Source: ENR-C587 sp942493235
GTDB lineage: Bacteria > Bacteroidota > Ignavibacteria > Kapaibacteriales > UBA2268
Reading direction: 5' to 3'
NCBI GenBank assembly: GCA_942493235.1
Contig: OW818676.1
Coordinates: 3,968,001 to 4,032,000 of the forward strand
Length of the DNA stretch: 64,000 nt
Shown here: piece by piece, positions 17,817 to 25,844 of the stretch
Position numbering within the stretch: the stretch's first letter is position 1
Layout of the letters: every line of letters starts with the position of its first letter
The notes under the pieces: model-generated
What the model was told of the DNA's origin: nothing
Databases searched by the model: none
The model's input: the letters and a program-made list of their open reading frames with translations, nothing else
Position numbers and translations under genes: made by a program

Positions 17817-17919
17817 ATGGGATTTTCAAGAGCACTTTTCTATCCGACAATTTACATTAGCAATGAAGATCAGTAAAAATGATGCACTTCTTTTCTGGGA
17901 CGAAACAGTAACATTTGTT
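17817..17919 (+). pseudogene. Remnant of a DUF6236-like gene
   Basis: ATG at 17817 opens MGFSRALFYPTIYISNEDQ and stops; a shifted frame continues KNDALLFWDETVTFV until about 17919. Joined, the pieces resemble the N-terminus of a family I recall as 'FYPTIdI.nE.WLK.a.LFWDe.stIvP' (DUF6236-like), with a frameshift near 17872. The match ends where the long repeat copy 17920-18046 starts, so the rest of the gene has been lost at that border. Confidence 0.5.
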
Positions 17920-18046
17920 CATAATTTATACGCACTAACACGTGATTTTGCTGGTTATACGAATAAAAATAAAATAAATGAATAGAATATTGTATATTTT
18001 TTTTATATTAGTTATCATTTATTGAGAGTTCGTAAATAAATAAGTT
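17920..18046 (+). repeat. Cassette-boundary module 14b (long copy, partner of 1171-1296)
   Basis: Close copy of 1171-1296, including TTTTGCTGGTTATACGAA and the 29-bp hairpin at 18015-18043, whose right arm is TAAATAA here instead of TAAATGA. It separates the truncated gene from the Gabija-like unit. Confidence 0.75.
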
Positions 18047-18054
18047 GTTTGCAA

Positions 18055-18073
18055 TAGCCAGCCAGCCCATTTT
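18055..18073 (+). repeat. Left arm of 19-bp inverted repeat around the Gabija-like pair
   Basis: TAGCCAGCCAGCCCATTTT, the exact reverse complement of 22202-22220, about 4.1 kb away. A GTGCAC hexamer follows inside (18104-18109), mirrored by another at 22173-22178. Confidence 0.9.
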
Positions 18074-18229
18074 AGGAATTAATTATAAGAAGATAAAAAG
18101 AGAGTGCACAAAGAACAAAATATGAGAGAAAAAGGTAAATCAAATTTCAATAATCATCAAAGTGACTTAACAACAATCCCACAAGGGAATAAAAAGGTCG
18201 AATTGGAAAGATAAACAGGGTAAATAAAA

Positions 18230-20173
18230 ATGTATTTAAAAGAATTAAAAATTTGGAATTTTAGAAAATATGGTACGAGTAATAATTCTGATATTAAGGA
18301 TGATAATTACAAATTAAAAGTTTCATTTAATGAGGGATTGAATGTTCTGATAGGAGAAAATGATTCTGGTAAAACAGCTGTTATTGACTCTATTAGATAT
18401 TTACTTGATACTAATTCTCAAGAACGTACTTGGATAACTGATGAAGATTTTCATCTTGGTACTAGTGAAATGCGAATTGATGCATGTTTTGCTTTTAGTA
18501 AAGGTGAAGATGCAATTGAAACATGCTCTGGGTTTCCAGAACATCTTAGTACTATTGACGGTTCTCCTTTCCTTTTTATAACTCTAAAAGCAACGTTGAC
18601 AGATAGACGATTGCGAGGTACACAATACATCGACAAAAGTGTAAAGAGTGGTGTAAATGGTTCTGGTGGAAATATTGAAAATGAAATTCGTGAATTCTTA
18701 AGAACTACTTATCTTAAACCACTCCGAGACGCCATACAAGAACTAAGTGCTGGTCGATGTTCACGGTTATCACAAATCCTTGCAGGGCACTCTAAAATAA
18801 AAGAAAAAGGTGGTGAATTAATAGATATCGTTGTTAAAGCTAATCAAGACATTGAAAAACACGTAATCATTTCAGAAACAGAGAATGAAATTAATGAAAA
18901 GTATTTTGATGAGTTAAAATTTGAAGGTGACGATATATCTACCAAGATTAAAATGTCTGATGCGATTGAATCATCCAAATTAAATGATTCACAGAAATAT
19001 TTCATATTAAAACGCATTCTTGAAAAACTAAATTTAAACCTTGCTGATAAAGATATCGATGTACTTACAAAACATGGTTTGGGATACAATAACCTTATGT
19101 TCATGGCTACAGAGATGCTTCTTATTCAGCAAGAAAAAAATGAGAATTTGCCTTTATTACTGATTGAAGAACCTGAAGCACATATACATCCGCAAATGCA
19201 AATGCAATTACTTGAATTTCTAAAAACGCAAAAAGAAGTGCAAACCATATTAACAACACATAGTCCAATTCTCGCATCAAAAGTTCCGCTTGATAGTATG
19301 CTGTTACTTGCACAAGATAAGATATTCAGTCTTGATAGAAAATTCACAACACTTGGAGCTGATAAAACCGAAGATAATTACCATTACTTAGAGATGTTCC
19401 TTGATTCAACTAAAGCAAACCTGTTTTTTGCACGTGGAGTGATAATTGTTGAAGGAGATGCAGAAAATATTCTAATCCCAATTTTAGCAAAACTTCTCGG
19501 TATCTCATTAGAAAAAAATGGTATTTCAGTCGTAAATGTAGGGCATGCAGGATTATTTAGATTTTCTAAGATATTTCAAAGAATCAATTATGAACAAGAA
19601 GGAATAATACCGATAAAAGTCGCTTGTTTATCTGATAGGGATTTGAGACCAGTTGTCGTTGAATATGCAGCTGATGGAGATAAGTCAGAGTTAAAATATG
19701 TCAGAAAAACATCCGAAAATGAAAAGTCATTTTTCTCATTCTATGATGAATCAAAAGAAGAAAAGAAACTTGGTAAATATATAGATGGCAAGAAAGAAAA
19801 TGATGGGCAGAATGTCAAGACTTTTGTTTCCCCTTGTTGGACTTTGGAATTTGATTTAGCAAAATTCGGACTTGCAGAAGAGATGGCAAACTCTGTTTAT
19901 AAACTGCAAACAAAAATTACTGAAATAACTGGTTTAACGAGTGAAGATGAAAAGGCTGCAAGAATCTATAAACCATTACATAATAAAAGTGCATCAAAAA
20001 CTGAAACCGCCTTTAGATTATCGCAGATATTGACTGAAAAATACTGGGATGATGTCACTAATGCTCCCAAAGACACTGAAGGACTTAAACAAAAGTTGCC
20101 AGAATACATTCTAAAAATGTTTAAGCACGTTACAGATGGCAAGTTTAAATATGAGGAGCAACAAGATGTTTGA
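18230..20173 (+). CDS. gajA: GajA-like OLD-family ATPase/TOPRIM nuclease (Gabija-type)
   Basis: 647 aa. An N-terminal ABC-type ATPase has Walker A GENDSGKT (residues 42-49) and, after a coiled-coil insert, Walker B LLLIEEPEAHIHPQ (about 307-320) and the switch His in TTHSPILASK. The C-terminal TOPRIM domain has IIVEGDAE (about 403-410, catalytic Glu) and CLSDRDLRP (about 465-473, DxD). This is a class 2 OLD nuclease; with a UvrD-like helicase downstream it matches Gabija, where GajA nicks DNA when nucleotides are depleted. The ATG at 18230 begins MYLKELKIWNFRKYG, the canonical start of such ATPases. The stop overlaps gajB. Confidence 0.85.
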   Translation: MYLKELKIWNFRKYGTSNNSDIKDDNYKLKVSFNEGLNVLIGENDSGKTAVIDSIRYLLDTNSQERTWITDEDFHLGTSEMRIDACFAFSKGEDAIETCSGFPEHLSTIDGSPFLFITLKATLTDRRLRGTQYIDKSVKSGVNGSGGNIENEIREFLRTTYLKPLRDAIQELSAGRCSRLSQILAGHSKIKEKGGELIDIVVKANQDIEKHVIISETENEINEKYFDELKFEGDDISTKIKMSDAIESSKLNDSQKYFILKRILEKLNLNLADKDIDVLTKHGLGYNNLMFMATEMLLIQQEKNENLPLLLIEEPEAHIHPQMQMQLLEFLKTQKEVQTILTTHSPILASKVPLDSMLLLAQDKIFSLDRKFTTLGADKTEDNYHYLEMFLDSTKANLFFARGVIIVEGDAENILIPILAKLLGISLEKNGISVVNVGHAGLFRFSKIFQRINYEQEGIIPIKVACLSDRDLRPVVVEYAADGDKSELKYVRKTSENEKSFFSFYDESKEEKKLGKYIDGKKENDGQNVKTFVSPCWTLEFDLAKFGLAEEMANSVYKLQTKITEITGLTSEDEKAARIYKPLHNKSASKTETAFRLSQILTEKYWDDVTNAPKDTEGLKQKLPEYILKMFKHVTDGKFKYEEQQDV

Positions 20174-22091
20174 TATCACTCCTGATAACATCGACTCGCT
20201 TGAGAAGGAATTAAGTGAAATTAGATTTGATAAGATACGGAGAAATATTCTTTTAGACAATTCTTCCTTTGACGTACAAGCTTGTCCAGGGTCAGGGAAA
20301 ACAACACTTCTTGCATCGAAGTTGATTCTTTTATCAAAAAAATGGGTATGGTCTAAGAAAGGTGTATGTGTTCTATCACATACAAACATTGCAAAAGATG
20401 AAATAATTAATCGGCTAAAAAATCACCCTACTGGTTGGAAATTTTTAAAATATCCACATTTTATTGGAACAATTCAAGAATTTGTAAATAGATTTATAGC
20501 TTTGCCTTTTTGTCATGATAAAGGATGGGTGGTTAAAGCTATCGACAACGATACTTATTATAACAAGTGTTACTCTAAATTGAAACATGGCACAAGAAGT
20601 TATTTGGAAAAACATTTTTGTTCATTGCTTGATCTAAGATTAATTCATTGTAAAGGTAAATTGACAATTAATGTGCCTTGTTTTAAAAAAGAATCTGCTT
20701 CAAACTCATATATAAACCTGATAGAGACCAAAAAATTTCTTATTGCAAATGGATATTATACTTTCCGTGAAATGTATGACATTGCAAATGCAAACCTTTA
20801 TAATAATGACTTCCTAAAGAATGTACTTAGAAAAAGATTTCCTTTTGTATTTATTGATGAAATGCAAGATACCGCAAAATTTCAAGATGAACTTTTAAAT
20901 AATCTATTTCAAAATGATGGAGACAATATAGTTCAAAGGTTTGGAGATTCAGACCAAGCAATCTTTGATGGTTTTAATGATGATGATCCGAATGAAACGT
21001 TCAAAGGAGACAGATGTGAATATCGAATACCTGATTCTCATAGATACACTCCATGTATTGCAAATTTAATCAGAGGGTTAAGTTTTAGTTCATTAGGGTT
21101 AGAAACTAATTGTGAATGTGTGAATGGAGATAACCACTCTGAGTGTAAGAATTATGGCAAAAACATCATTTTTACATATAGTTCTGACGACGAAGCTTTG
21201 TTGATTCCAGAACTTTATGAATCTCATGTTTGTGATTCATTGTCACAGGAAAATGACAATTTCATAAGTTATGCCGTGGGTGCGATAGGAAAGCCTTCAA
21301 GCAAAGATACACATGTGCATATTGACAAGTATATTAATAACTATTCAAAATCAAAAAATTCAGTAAATCCTAAATTCGCTTCTCTTTATGAATGTGTAGC
21401 ATATGCAGTGCTGCAAAATCACCATAATGCTCAGGAAAATTTCAATCTTATTATAGAATGTATACTCAATTATGTTTACCAAACGAATTCTAAAATCAAG
21501 TTAGGTAATGAAACAATACAAGTTAATAAGTCGAATTTTATAACAGGATTGCGAAGTAAACTTCTTAATTTTAGAAGTTTTAATAAGATTATTGGTAAAT
21601 GGGCAATAATAAAGGCATTGCCGTTAAATTTTTCTTGGGACAATGACTTAAAACGATTAAATGAAATTTTTACTGCTACATTTACTGATTTTCCAACTAA
21701 CATTACCACTGTTAGTTTTTGGTGTTTTCCATCTACCAATGATATTGAACGGTGGAGTGATCCAAATAATTTCAATAAAATCTCAAAGAATAACGTTGAT
21801 ATAATTTTTGATACGATACATGGCGTTAAGGGGCAAACTCATGATGCCACATTAGTTCTGGAGACCAAATACTCAAAAAGCTTTGATGTTGGTACCCTAA
21901 TAGAGAATTTTGTAAATGAGGACGCAACTAAAAAAGATAATCCTCAAAATGTAAAATTTATGAAACAATTATTCGTTGGAATGTCTCGTCCTCGTAGGAT
22001 ACTTTGTCTTGCCGTACATAAAGATAGTATTAAGGGATACGAAGAAAAATTAGTAAGCATTGGCTGGAAAATACAACCAGTTAATAATTAA
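20166..22091 (+). CDS. gajB: GajB-like UvrD-family helicase (Gabija-type)
   Basis: 641 aa from the ATG at 20166, which overlaps the gajA stop by 8 nt and follows GAGGAG; an earlier ATG at 20136 is inside gajA. SF1 motifs: Walker A ACPGSGKTT (about 38-46), motif Ia CVLSHTNIAKDEI, Walker B FIDEMQDT (about 226-233), motif III GDSDQAIF, motif V-like VKGQTHDATLVLE and motif VI FVGMSRPRRIL near the C-terminus. It is longer than Bacillus GajB (about 500 aa) because of an insert with Cys residues (CECVNGDNHSECKNYG). Translationally coupled to gajA, so a shared complex is likely. Confidence 0.82.
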   Translation: MFDITPDNIDSLEKELSEIRFDKIRRNILLDNSSFDVQACPGSGKTTLLASKLILLSKKWVWSKKGVCVLSHTNIAKDEIINRLKNHPTGWKFLKYPHFIGTIQEFVNRFIALPFCHDKGWVVKAIDNDTYYNKCYSKLKHGTRSYLEKHFCSLLDLRLIHCKGKLTINVPCFKKESASNSYINLIETKKFLIANGYYTFREMYDIANANLYNNDFLKNVLRKRFPFVFIDEMQDTAKFQDELLNNLFQNDGDNIVQRFGDSDQAIFDGFNDDDPNETFKGDRCEYRIPDSHRYTPCIANLIRGLSFSSLGLETNCECVNGDNHSECKNYGKNIIFTYSSDDEALLIPELYESHVCDSLSQENDNFISYAVGAIGKPSSKDTHVHIDKYINNYSKSKNSVNPKFASLYECVAYAVLQNHHNAQENFNLIIECILNYVYQTNSKIKLGNETIQVNKSNFITGLRSKLLNFRSFNKIIGKWAIIKALPLNFSWDNDLKRLNEIFTATFTDFPTNITTVSFWCFPSTNDIERWSDPNNFNKISKNNVDIIFDTIHGVKGQTHDATLVLETKYSKSFDVGTLIENFVNEDATKKDNPQNVKFMKQLFVGMSRPRRILCLAVHKDSIKGYEEKLVSIGWKIQPVNN

Positions 22092-22201
22092 TATTTGTGA
22101 GCAAAAAAAGTTTAAAGACGATAAATTCCGGACGGTAATAAAAATCAATGGTGGGAAAGAACTGAAAAAGAAGTGCACAAGAAAGAAATGTAAATTAGCA
22201 A

Positions 22202-22220
22202 AAAATGGGCTGGCTGGCTA
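22202..22220 (+). repeat. Right arm of 19-bp inverted repeat around the Gabija-like pair
   Basis: AAAATGGGCTGGCTGGCTA, a perfect inverted match to 18055-18073. It lies 110 bp after the gajB stop. Confidence 0.9.
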
Positions 22221-22322
22221 CAGACAAAATAATACATTATTTTCTTATTCGTCATAATTTTAGAGTTTATTTGCATAATTAATAAACTAACAGGAATTCG
22301 CTAAATTTAAAGAAAAACTGCA

Positions 22323-22631
22323 ATGCAACAAATAATTGAAAAGCGGAAAGAAGAATTGATGAGCTTATGCCGAACCCTTAAAATTAAGAGGCTTTATGCA
22401 TTTGGCTCAGTTGTTTCTGATAAGTTTCAAGTGAATAGTGATATCGATTTTCTGATTTCATTTGCAGACAATTTGGGTATTGAAGAATATACAAATAACT
22501 ATTTTTCGCTTCATTATAAACTGAGAGAACTCTTTGACCGAGAAATAGACATTGTAACTGAAAGAACTTTATCAAATCCATACTTTATTGAAAGTATTAA
22601 CGAAACGAAAGAGTTGATTTATGAAGCGTGA
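22323..22631 (+). CDS. mntA: MntA-type nucleotidyltransferase antitoxin
   Basis: 102 aa. A minimal nucleotidyltransferase: FGSVVSDKFQVNSDID (GS at 28-29, DxD at 40-42) and a third acidic residue in REIDIVTE (about 76). In the HepT/MntA systems this enzyme neutralises HepT by adding AMP to a Tyr. Its 3' end overlaps the next gene by 11 nt, which is usual for the pair. It sits just outside the inverted repeat that frames the Gabija-like genes. Confidence 0.85.
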   Translation: MQQIIEKRKEELMSLCRTLKIKRLYAFGSVVSDKFQVNSDIDFLISFADNLGIEEYTNNYFSLHYKLRELFDREIDIVTERTLSNPYFIESINETKELIYEA

Positions 22632-22959
22632 GATTAAAAAGTTTCTATTCGACATAAAAACTTCAATTGATTCAATATATGAATACCTCGGCAATGAACG
22701 AAATTTCTTAGAATACCAAAATAACAAGCTTTTACGAAGAGGCATAGAACGAGAAATAGAAATTATTGGAGAGGCAACCAATCGGATTCTAAAAATAGAC
22801 CCGGAATTTAGTCTTTCCAATGCAAGGCTGATTGTTGACACAAGAAATTGGGTTATTCATGGTTATGACAAAGTTGATGATGTTGTGGTTTGGGGAATCA
22901 TTTCGAACCATTTGCCAAATCTCAAGAGAGAGATCGAGTGCTATCTCACTGATAATTAA
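22621..22959 (+). CDS. hepT: HepT-type HEPN ribonuclease toxin (DUF86)
   Basis: 112 aa, helical. The HEPN active site is RNWVIHGY (R75, H80, Y82), matching Rx4HxY; Tyr82 is the expected AMPylation target of MntA. Upstream helix GIEREIEIIGEATNRI is the standard DUF86 core. As a toxin it would cleave RNA in the cytosol. Overlapping start with the antitoxin gene implies coupled translation. Confidence 0.87.
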   Translation: MKREIKKFLFDIKTSIDSIYEYLGNERNFLEYQNNKLLRRGIEREIEIIGEATNRILKIDPEFSLSNARLIVDTRNWVIHGYDKVDDVVVWGIISNHLPNLKREIECYLTDN

Positions 22960-22971
22960 AAGAATACACAC

Positions 22972-23142
22972 TTCTATATCGTTTATAAAACATTGAGGTT
23001 TAGGTGGTTATTCTATCGTTCTTACCCGCATAAGGTTAGGTGTAACTTGACAGAGAAAAAGCCCACAACCATAAAATATTTTGAATACTCAAATATTTTT
23101 TGTAATTTGAAAATCATTTATTGAGAATTCGTAGGTAAATGA
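22972..23142 (+). repeat. Cassette-boundary module 15
   Basis: Compound module with TACCCGCATAAGG, TGTAACTTGACAGAGAAAAA, GCCCACAACCATAAAATATT, TTGAATACTCAAATATTTTT and a perfect 29-bp hairpin at 23114-23142. Nearly the same block order as modules 1, 4 and 9. Confidence 0.75.
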
Positions 23143-23199
23143 GTTAGCATCCATTTTGGAATAAACCGAACCAGATATTGATAATTCAATTTAGATAAT

Positions 23200-23517
23200 A
23201 TGAACAACCTTCTAATCGCCGTTATTATAGGATTAGGCGCTGGATTAATAGATGTAATCCCGATGATAATTCAAAAGCTTGATAAAACCAGCTGTATTTC
23301 TGCTTTTATACACTATTTTATACTTGGATTAATCATTCCGTATGTAAATTGGGATTTAGATCCCTGGTTTAAAGGAATGATAATTTCTTTATTGATGGCT
23401 TTGCCTGTAATTGTTATAGTGTCCTCAAAGGATAAAAAGGCTATTATTCCTATGATCATATTTTCACTTGTACTTGGTGCAGGGATAGGAATAGCTGGTG
23501 CAAAATTCATTGGATGA
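23200..23517 (+). CDS. Small integral membrane protein, unknown function
   Basis: 105 aa with about four hydrophobic helices (LLIAVIIGLGAGLIDVIPMI; ISAFIHYFILGLIIPYV; MIISLLMALPVIVIVSS; IIPMIIFSLVLGAGIGIAGA), separated by short charged loops. No catalytic residues recognised. It may be the last cassette-like gene, since modules lie on both sides. Confidence 0.65.
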   Translation: MNNLLIAVIIGLGAGLIDVIPMIIQKLDKTSCISAFIHYFILGLIIPYVNWDLDPWFKGMIISLLMALPVIVIVSSKDKKAIIPMIIFSLVLGAGIGIAGAKFIG

Positions 23518-23555
23518 AGAATAAGCAAGTGAACAGCAGCTACCCAATATTTGCT

Positions 23556-23660
23556 GTTCAGTTGCTTATTTATGTGCTATACCCCACTCCAACTTTTCAA
23601 AAGTTGAGAGAGAGGACTACTCAATCGGAAATATTTAATACTGCCAAACGTTCTTCTCAA
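23556..23660 (+). repeat. Cassette-boundary module 16, right edge of the array
   Basis: GTGCTATACCCCACTCCAAC, TCAATCGGAAATATTTAATA and CTGCCAAACGTTC match the right half of module 11 (ATCGGCAACATTTTATAC...CAAACGTT). No further copy is seen to the right, so this marks the border between accessory array and ordinary chromosome. Confidence 0.6.
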
Positions 23661-23771
23661 TTTAAACAGAATTGAAGCGAAATTCTGAAACTGCAATAAT
23701 TTTAGATAATATTAGACTTTACACTTTGTTGAATAATAATTATATGGATTTTTATTTAAGTAACCAAGATA

Positions 23772-24662
23772 ATGAAATTTATGGACAATATTAAAGAAAC
23801 TATATACGATAATTTTAAATGGATTGACATTGTCAGACCTAATAAGGCTCAACTTGAAGAAATAGCAGATGAATATAAGTTAGATTACTTTCAAATATTA
23901 GACAGCTTAGAACACGGGCATTTGCCTAAATTTGAAAAACTGCCGGAGTATAATTTTGCTATATTAAGAGCTTACGTTGGCAAGAACAATGATAAACATT
24001 CCACGATTCAAGAGCTATCTAATAAAATAGCTTTTTTCTATAATGATAAAAATGTAATTACTATACATAGAGCAAAATTCGATTTTCTCGAAAATATCAA
24101 TGAAAATTTCAATAGTAATCATCAGTTGCTTATATTAATAATTAACAAAATGGTGCAAACTTATATACAACCATCAATTTGGCATAGCAATAAAATTGAT
24201 GATGTTGAAAAAGCTGTTTTTCTAAAAGATTATTCAAATATTTCTTTAGAAGACCTATATTTTCAAAAATCACAGACACGCATCAGCAAAAAATTATTAA
24301 TGATTACACAAGATGTAGTAAACAAAATAATTGTTGATGATGAGTCAAAAACAGCTTTGCAGGATGTAAAAGATAAAATATTAAGCCTTATACTAATATA
24401 TGAAGAAGTAGCTGAAGATGCGAATAATTTGATGAATACTTACTTGTCAGTTACTACTAAAAAGAGTAATGATGTAATAAAATTGCTTACTATTTTTTCT
24501 GTATTTTTCTTACCTTTAACATTTTTGGTTGGCGTTTATGGGATGAATTTTGACTTTATGCCCGAACTTCGCTGGAAATATGGCTATTTGTTTGTGTGGT
24601 CTATGATGATTCTTGTTAGCTTGATGATATATTTCTGGTTCAAAAAAAGAAAAATATTTTAA
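23772..24662 (+). CDS. corA: CorA-family magnesium/divalent cation channel
   Basis: 296 aa. An acidic, helical cytosolic domain (1-230) is followed by two C-terminal membrane helices (TIFSVFFLPLTFLVGVYGM and FVWSMMILVSLMIYFWF). The selectivity motif YGMNF (about 256-260) is intact and the chain ends in KKRKIF. It is expected to form a pentameric inner-membrane Mg2+ (or Ni/Co) channel. A second ATG four codons in is an alternative start. Whether it belongs to the array or to the core is unclear. Confidence 0.87.
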   Translation: MKFMDNIKETIYDNFKWIDIVRPNKAQLEEIADEYKLDYFQILDSLEHGHLPKFEKLPEYNFAILRAYVGKNNDKHSTIQELSNKIAFFYNDKNVITIHRAKFDFLENINENFNSNHQLLILIINKMVQTYIQPSIWHSNKIDDVEKAVFLKDYSNISLEDLYFQKSQTRISKKLLMITQDVVNKIIVDDESKTALQDVKDKILSLILIYEEVAEDANNLMNTYLSVTTKKSNDVIKLLTIFSVFFLPLTFLVGVYGMNFDFMPELRWKYGYLFVWSMMILVSLMIYFWFKKRKIF

Positions 24663-25102
24663 GTTTAATTTAAATAATAATGATGATGAATTATATAACC
24701 TATGAACTGCCTTATTTTGGGTGATATACTATTCCCCGCTCATAATAATACTAACAAATTTTGCCACTTGTATGCAATAATTTAATTATTTCGCCTCCGC
24801 ACTATGCTCTGCGTAGTGCCGCTGGTGTGATGACAAAAAATCTTTCAACCTCACCCAAACCCTCTCCGAAGGAGAGGGCTTTAAGATTGTTTAAGTGAAA
24901 AAGTTCTATTCTTACAACAGCGTTAGCTGTTGTATATTGGTAATAACATAGTTTAGCAACAATTCTTCTAATTCCTAATTACCCAACTTAAAGTAACCTA
25001 TCCCCTATCCCCTATCCCCATTTTTTTTTAAACAATGAAATAAAAATAGCATAAATTAGTCTGATATTTACATTTATTTGTCAATTTACAAAGGGAATTA
25101 TA
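24663..25102. other. Intergenic region with hairpins and CCCCTAT repeats
   Basis: No gene seen. It holds a hairpin at 24799-24819 (GCACTATGC/GCGTAGTGC), one at 24860-24878 (CCCTCTCC-GAA-GGAGAGGG) and a CCCCTAT tandem tract at 24997-25019, followed by a run of T. Confidence 0.7.
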
Positions 25103-25282
25103 ATGGAAAATACCAAAGATTTATTAACAATAACAAAAATTGCCGAGCAATTATCTGCTTCTCCGGCAAAAGTTAAAAAGATTATAACTGAACTTGATAT
25201 GGAACCGGACTCGGTAAAGTGTAATTGCAAATATTTTGCTCCCGAAAAGATTGAAATCATCAAGAAAAAATTAGCTGAATAA
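25103..25282 (+). CDS. Small helix-turn-helix-like conserved protein
   Basis: 59 aa, MENTKDLLTITKIAEQLSAS at the start. The order TKIAEQLSASPAKVKKIITE (helix-turn-helix spacing), then a strand-like KYFAPEKIEIIKKKL, resembles a winged-helix/MerR-type reduced domain. A CNCK cysteine pair is present. AAAGGGAATTATA precedes the ATG. Codons look normal and no shadow of another gene overlaps, so I consider it real. Function unknown, perhaps DNA or RNA binding. Confidence 0.65.
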   Translation: MENTKDLLTITKIAEQLSASPAKVKKIITELDMEPDSVKCNCKYFAPEKIEIIKKKLAE

Positions 25283-25844
25283 TTTAGCTTTGTCTGGATT
25301 CTTCCATTCGTTCAGAATGACAAATTTAGGGCAACCATTTTTTTCTCAATCCTACGCTCTGCGTAGGATTTGTTTTTAAGTGCATTATTTGTTAGCTTAC
25401 CACGCTGAGCATGGTAAGCAGGAGTAAAAGAGGCTGTGCAAAAACTTTGATTACTAACTTTTTTGTACTGATTACAATGACACTATCTACCTGCTCTCTT
25501 CGCTGAAGAGACTGTGTAAATACTCGATTAATACATTTTACTCTAATACAACCTGACGGTTAACCGTCAGGTTGATTGGTATTTATACTATTTTTCAATC
25601 TTAGGTAAATTACAAAATTTCCCATTTTTTACACAATCGCTGATGCCATACACTGATTGCAAATAAACAGTTTTTTCAAAACAATTAATTATTAGATATT
25701 TTACTAAATTTCAGTAAAAGCAATATATACTGACTTTATATTTGAGTTCTAAAAATAATATGAGAAAAATAAAAAAAACACTTTTTTAAAAGGGATTTAT
25801 TTTTTAACTTAGAGTATAATTAAATAATTGCTCAAGAATTGAAG
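25283..25844. other. Intergenic region with short repeats
   Basis: It contains a solo fragment of the MITE-like repeat (CTGGATTCTTCCATTCGTTC, about 25293-25317), two hairpins (25348-25370 with a perfect 10-bp stem around TCT; 25395-25419) and two direct copies of an AGAGgCTGTGtAAAtAC end sequence (from 25429 and from about 25508). The palindrome at 25549-25574 is listed separately. Confidence 0.65.
25549..25574. promoter_or_regulatory. 26-bp perfect palindrome upstream of the TonB receptor operon
   Basis: Self-complementary over 26 bp, centred on GACGGTTAACCGTC, about 270 bp before the receptor start. There is no T run after it, which argues against a terminator. It could be a dimeric regulator site or a hairpin between transcription units. 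Confidence 0.5.

Noticed and set aside
18122..18214. 30-aa frame before gajA (MREKGKSNFNNHQ...)
   Set aside because: Hydrophilic, no known family, inside the leader between inverted-repeat arm and gajA. It could be a leader peptide, but nothing supports translation.
22060..22257. 65-codon frame after gajB
   Set aside because: It overlaps the gajB end in another frame and reads through the 19-bp inverted-repeat arm; lysine-rich low-complexity product.
368..23142. Recurring 29-bp element as a CRISPR repeat
   Set aside because: Copies are kilobases apart with genes between them, not at 60-70-bp intervals, and no cas genes are visible.
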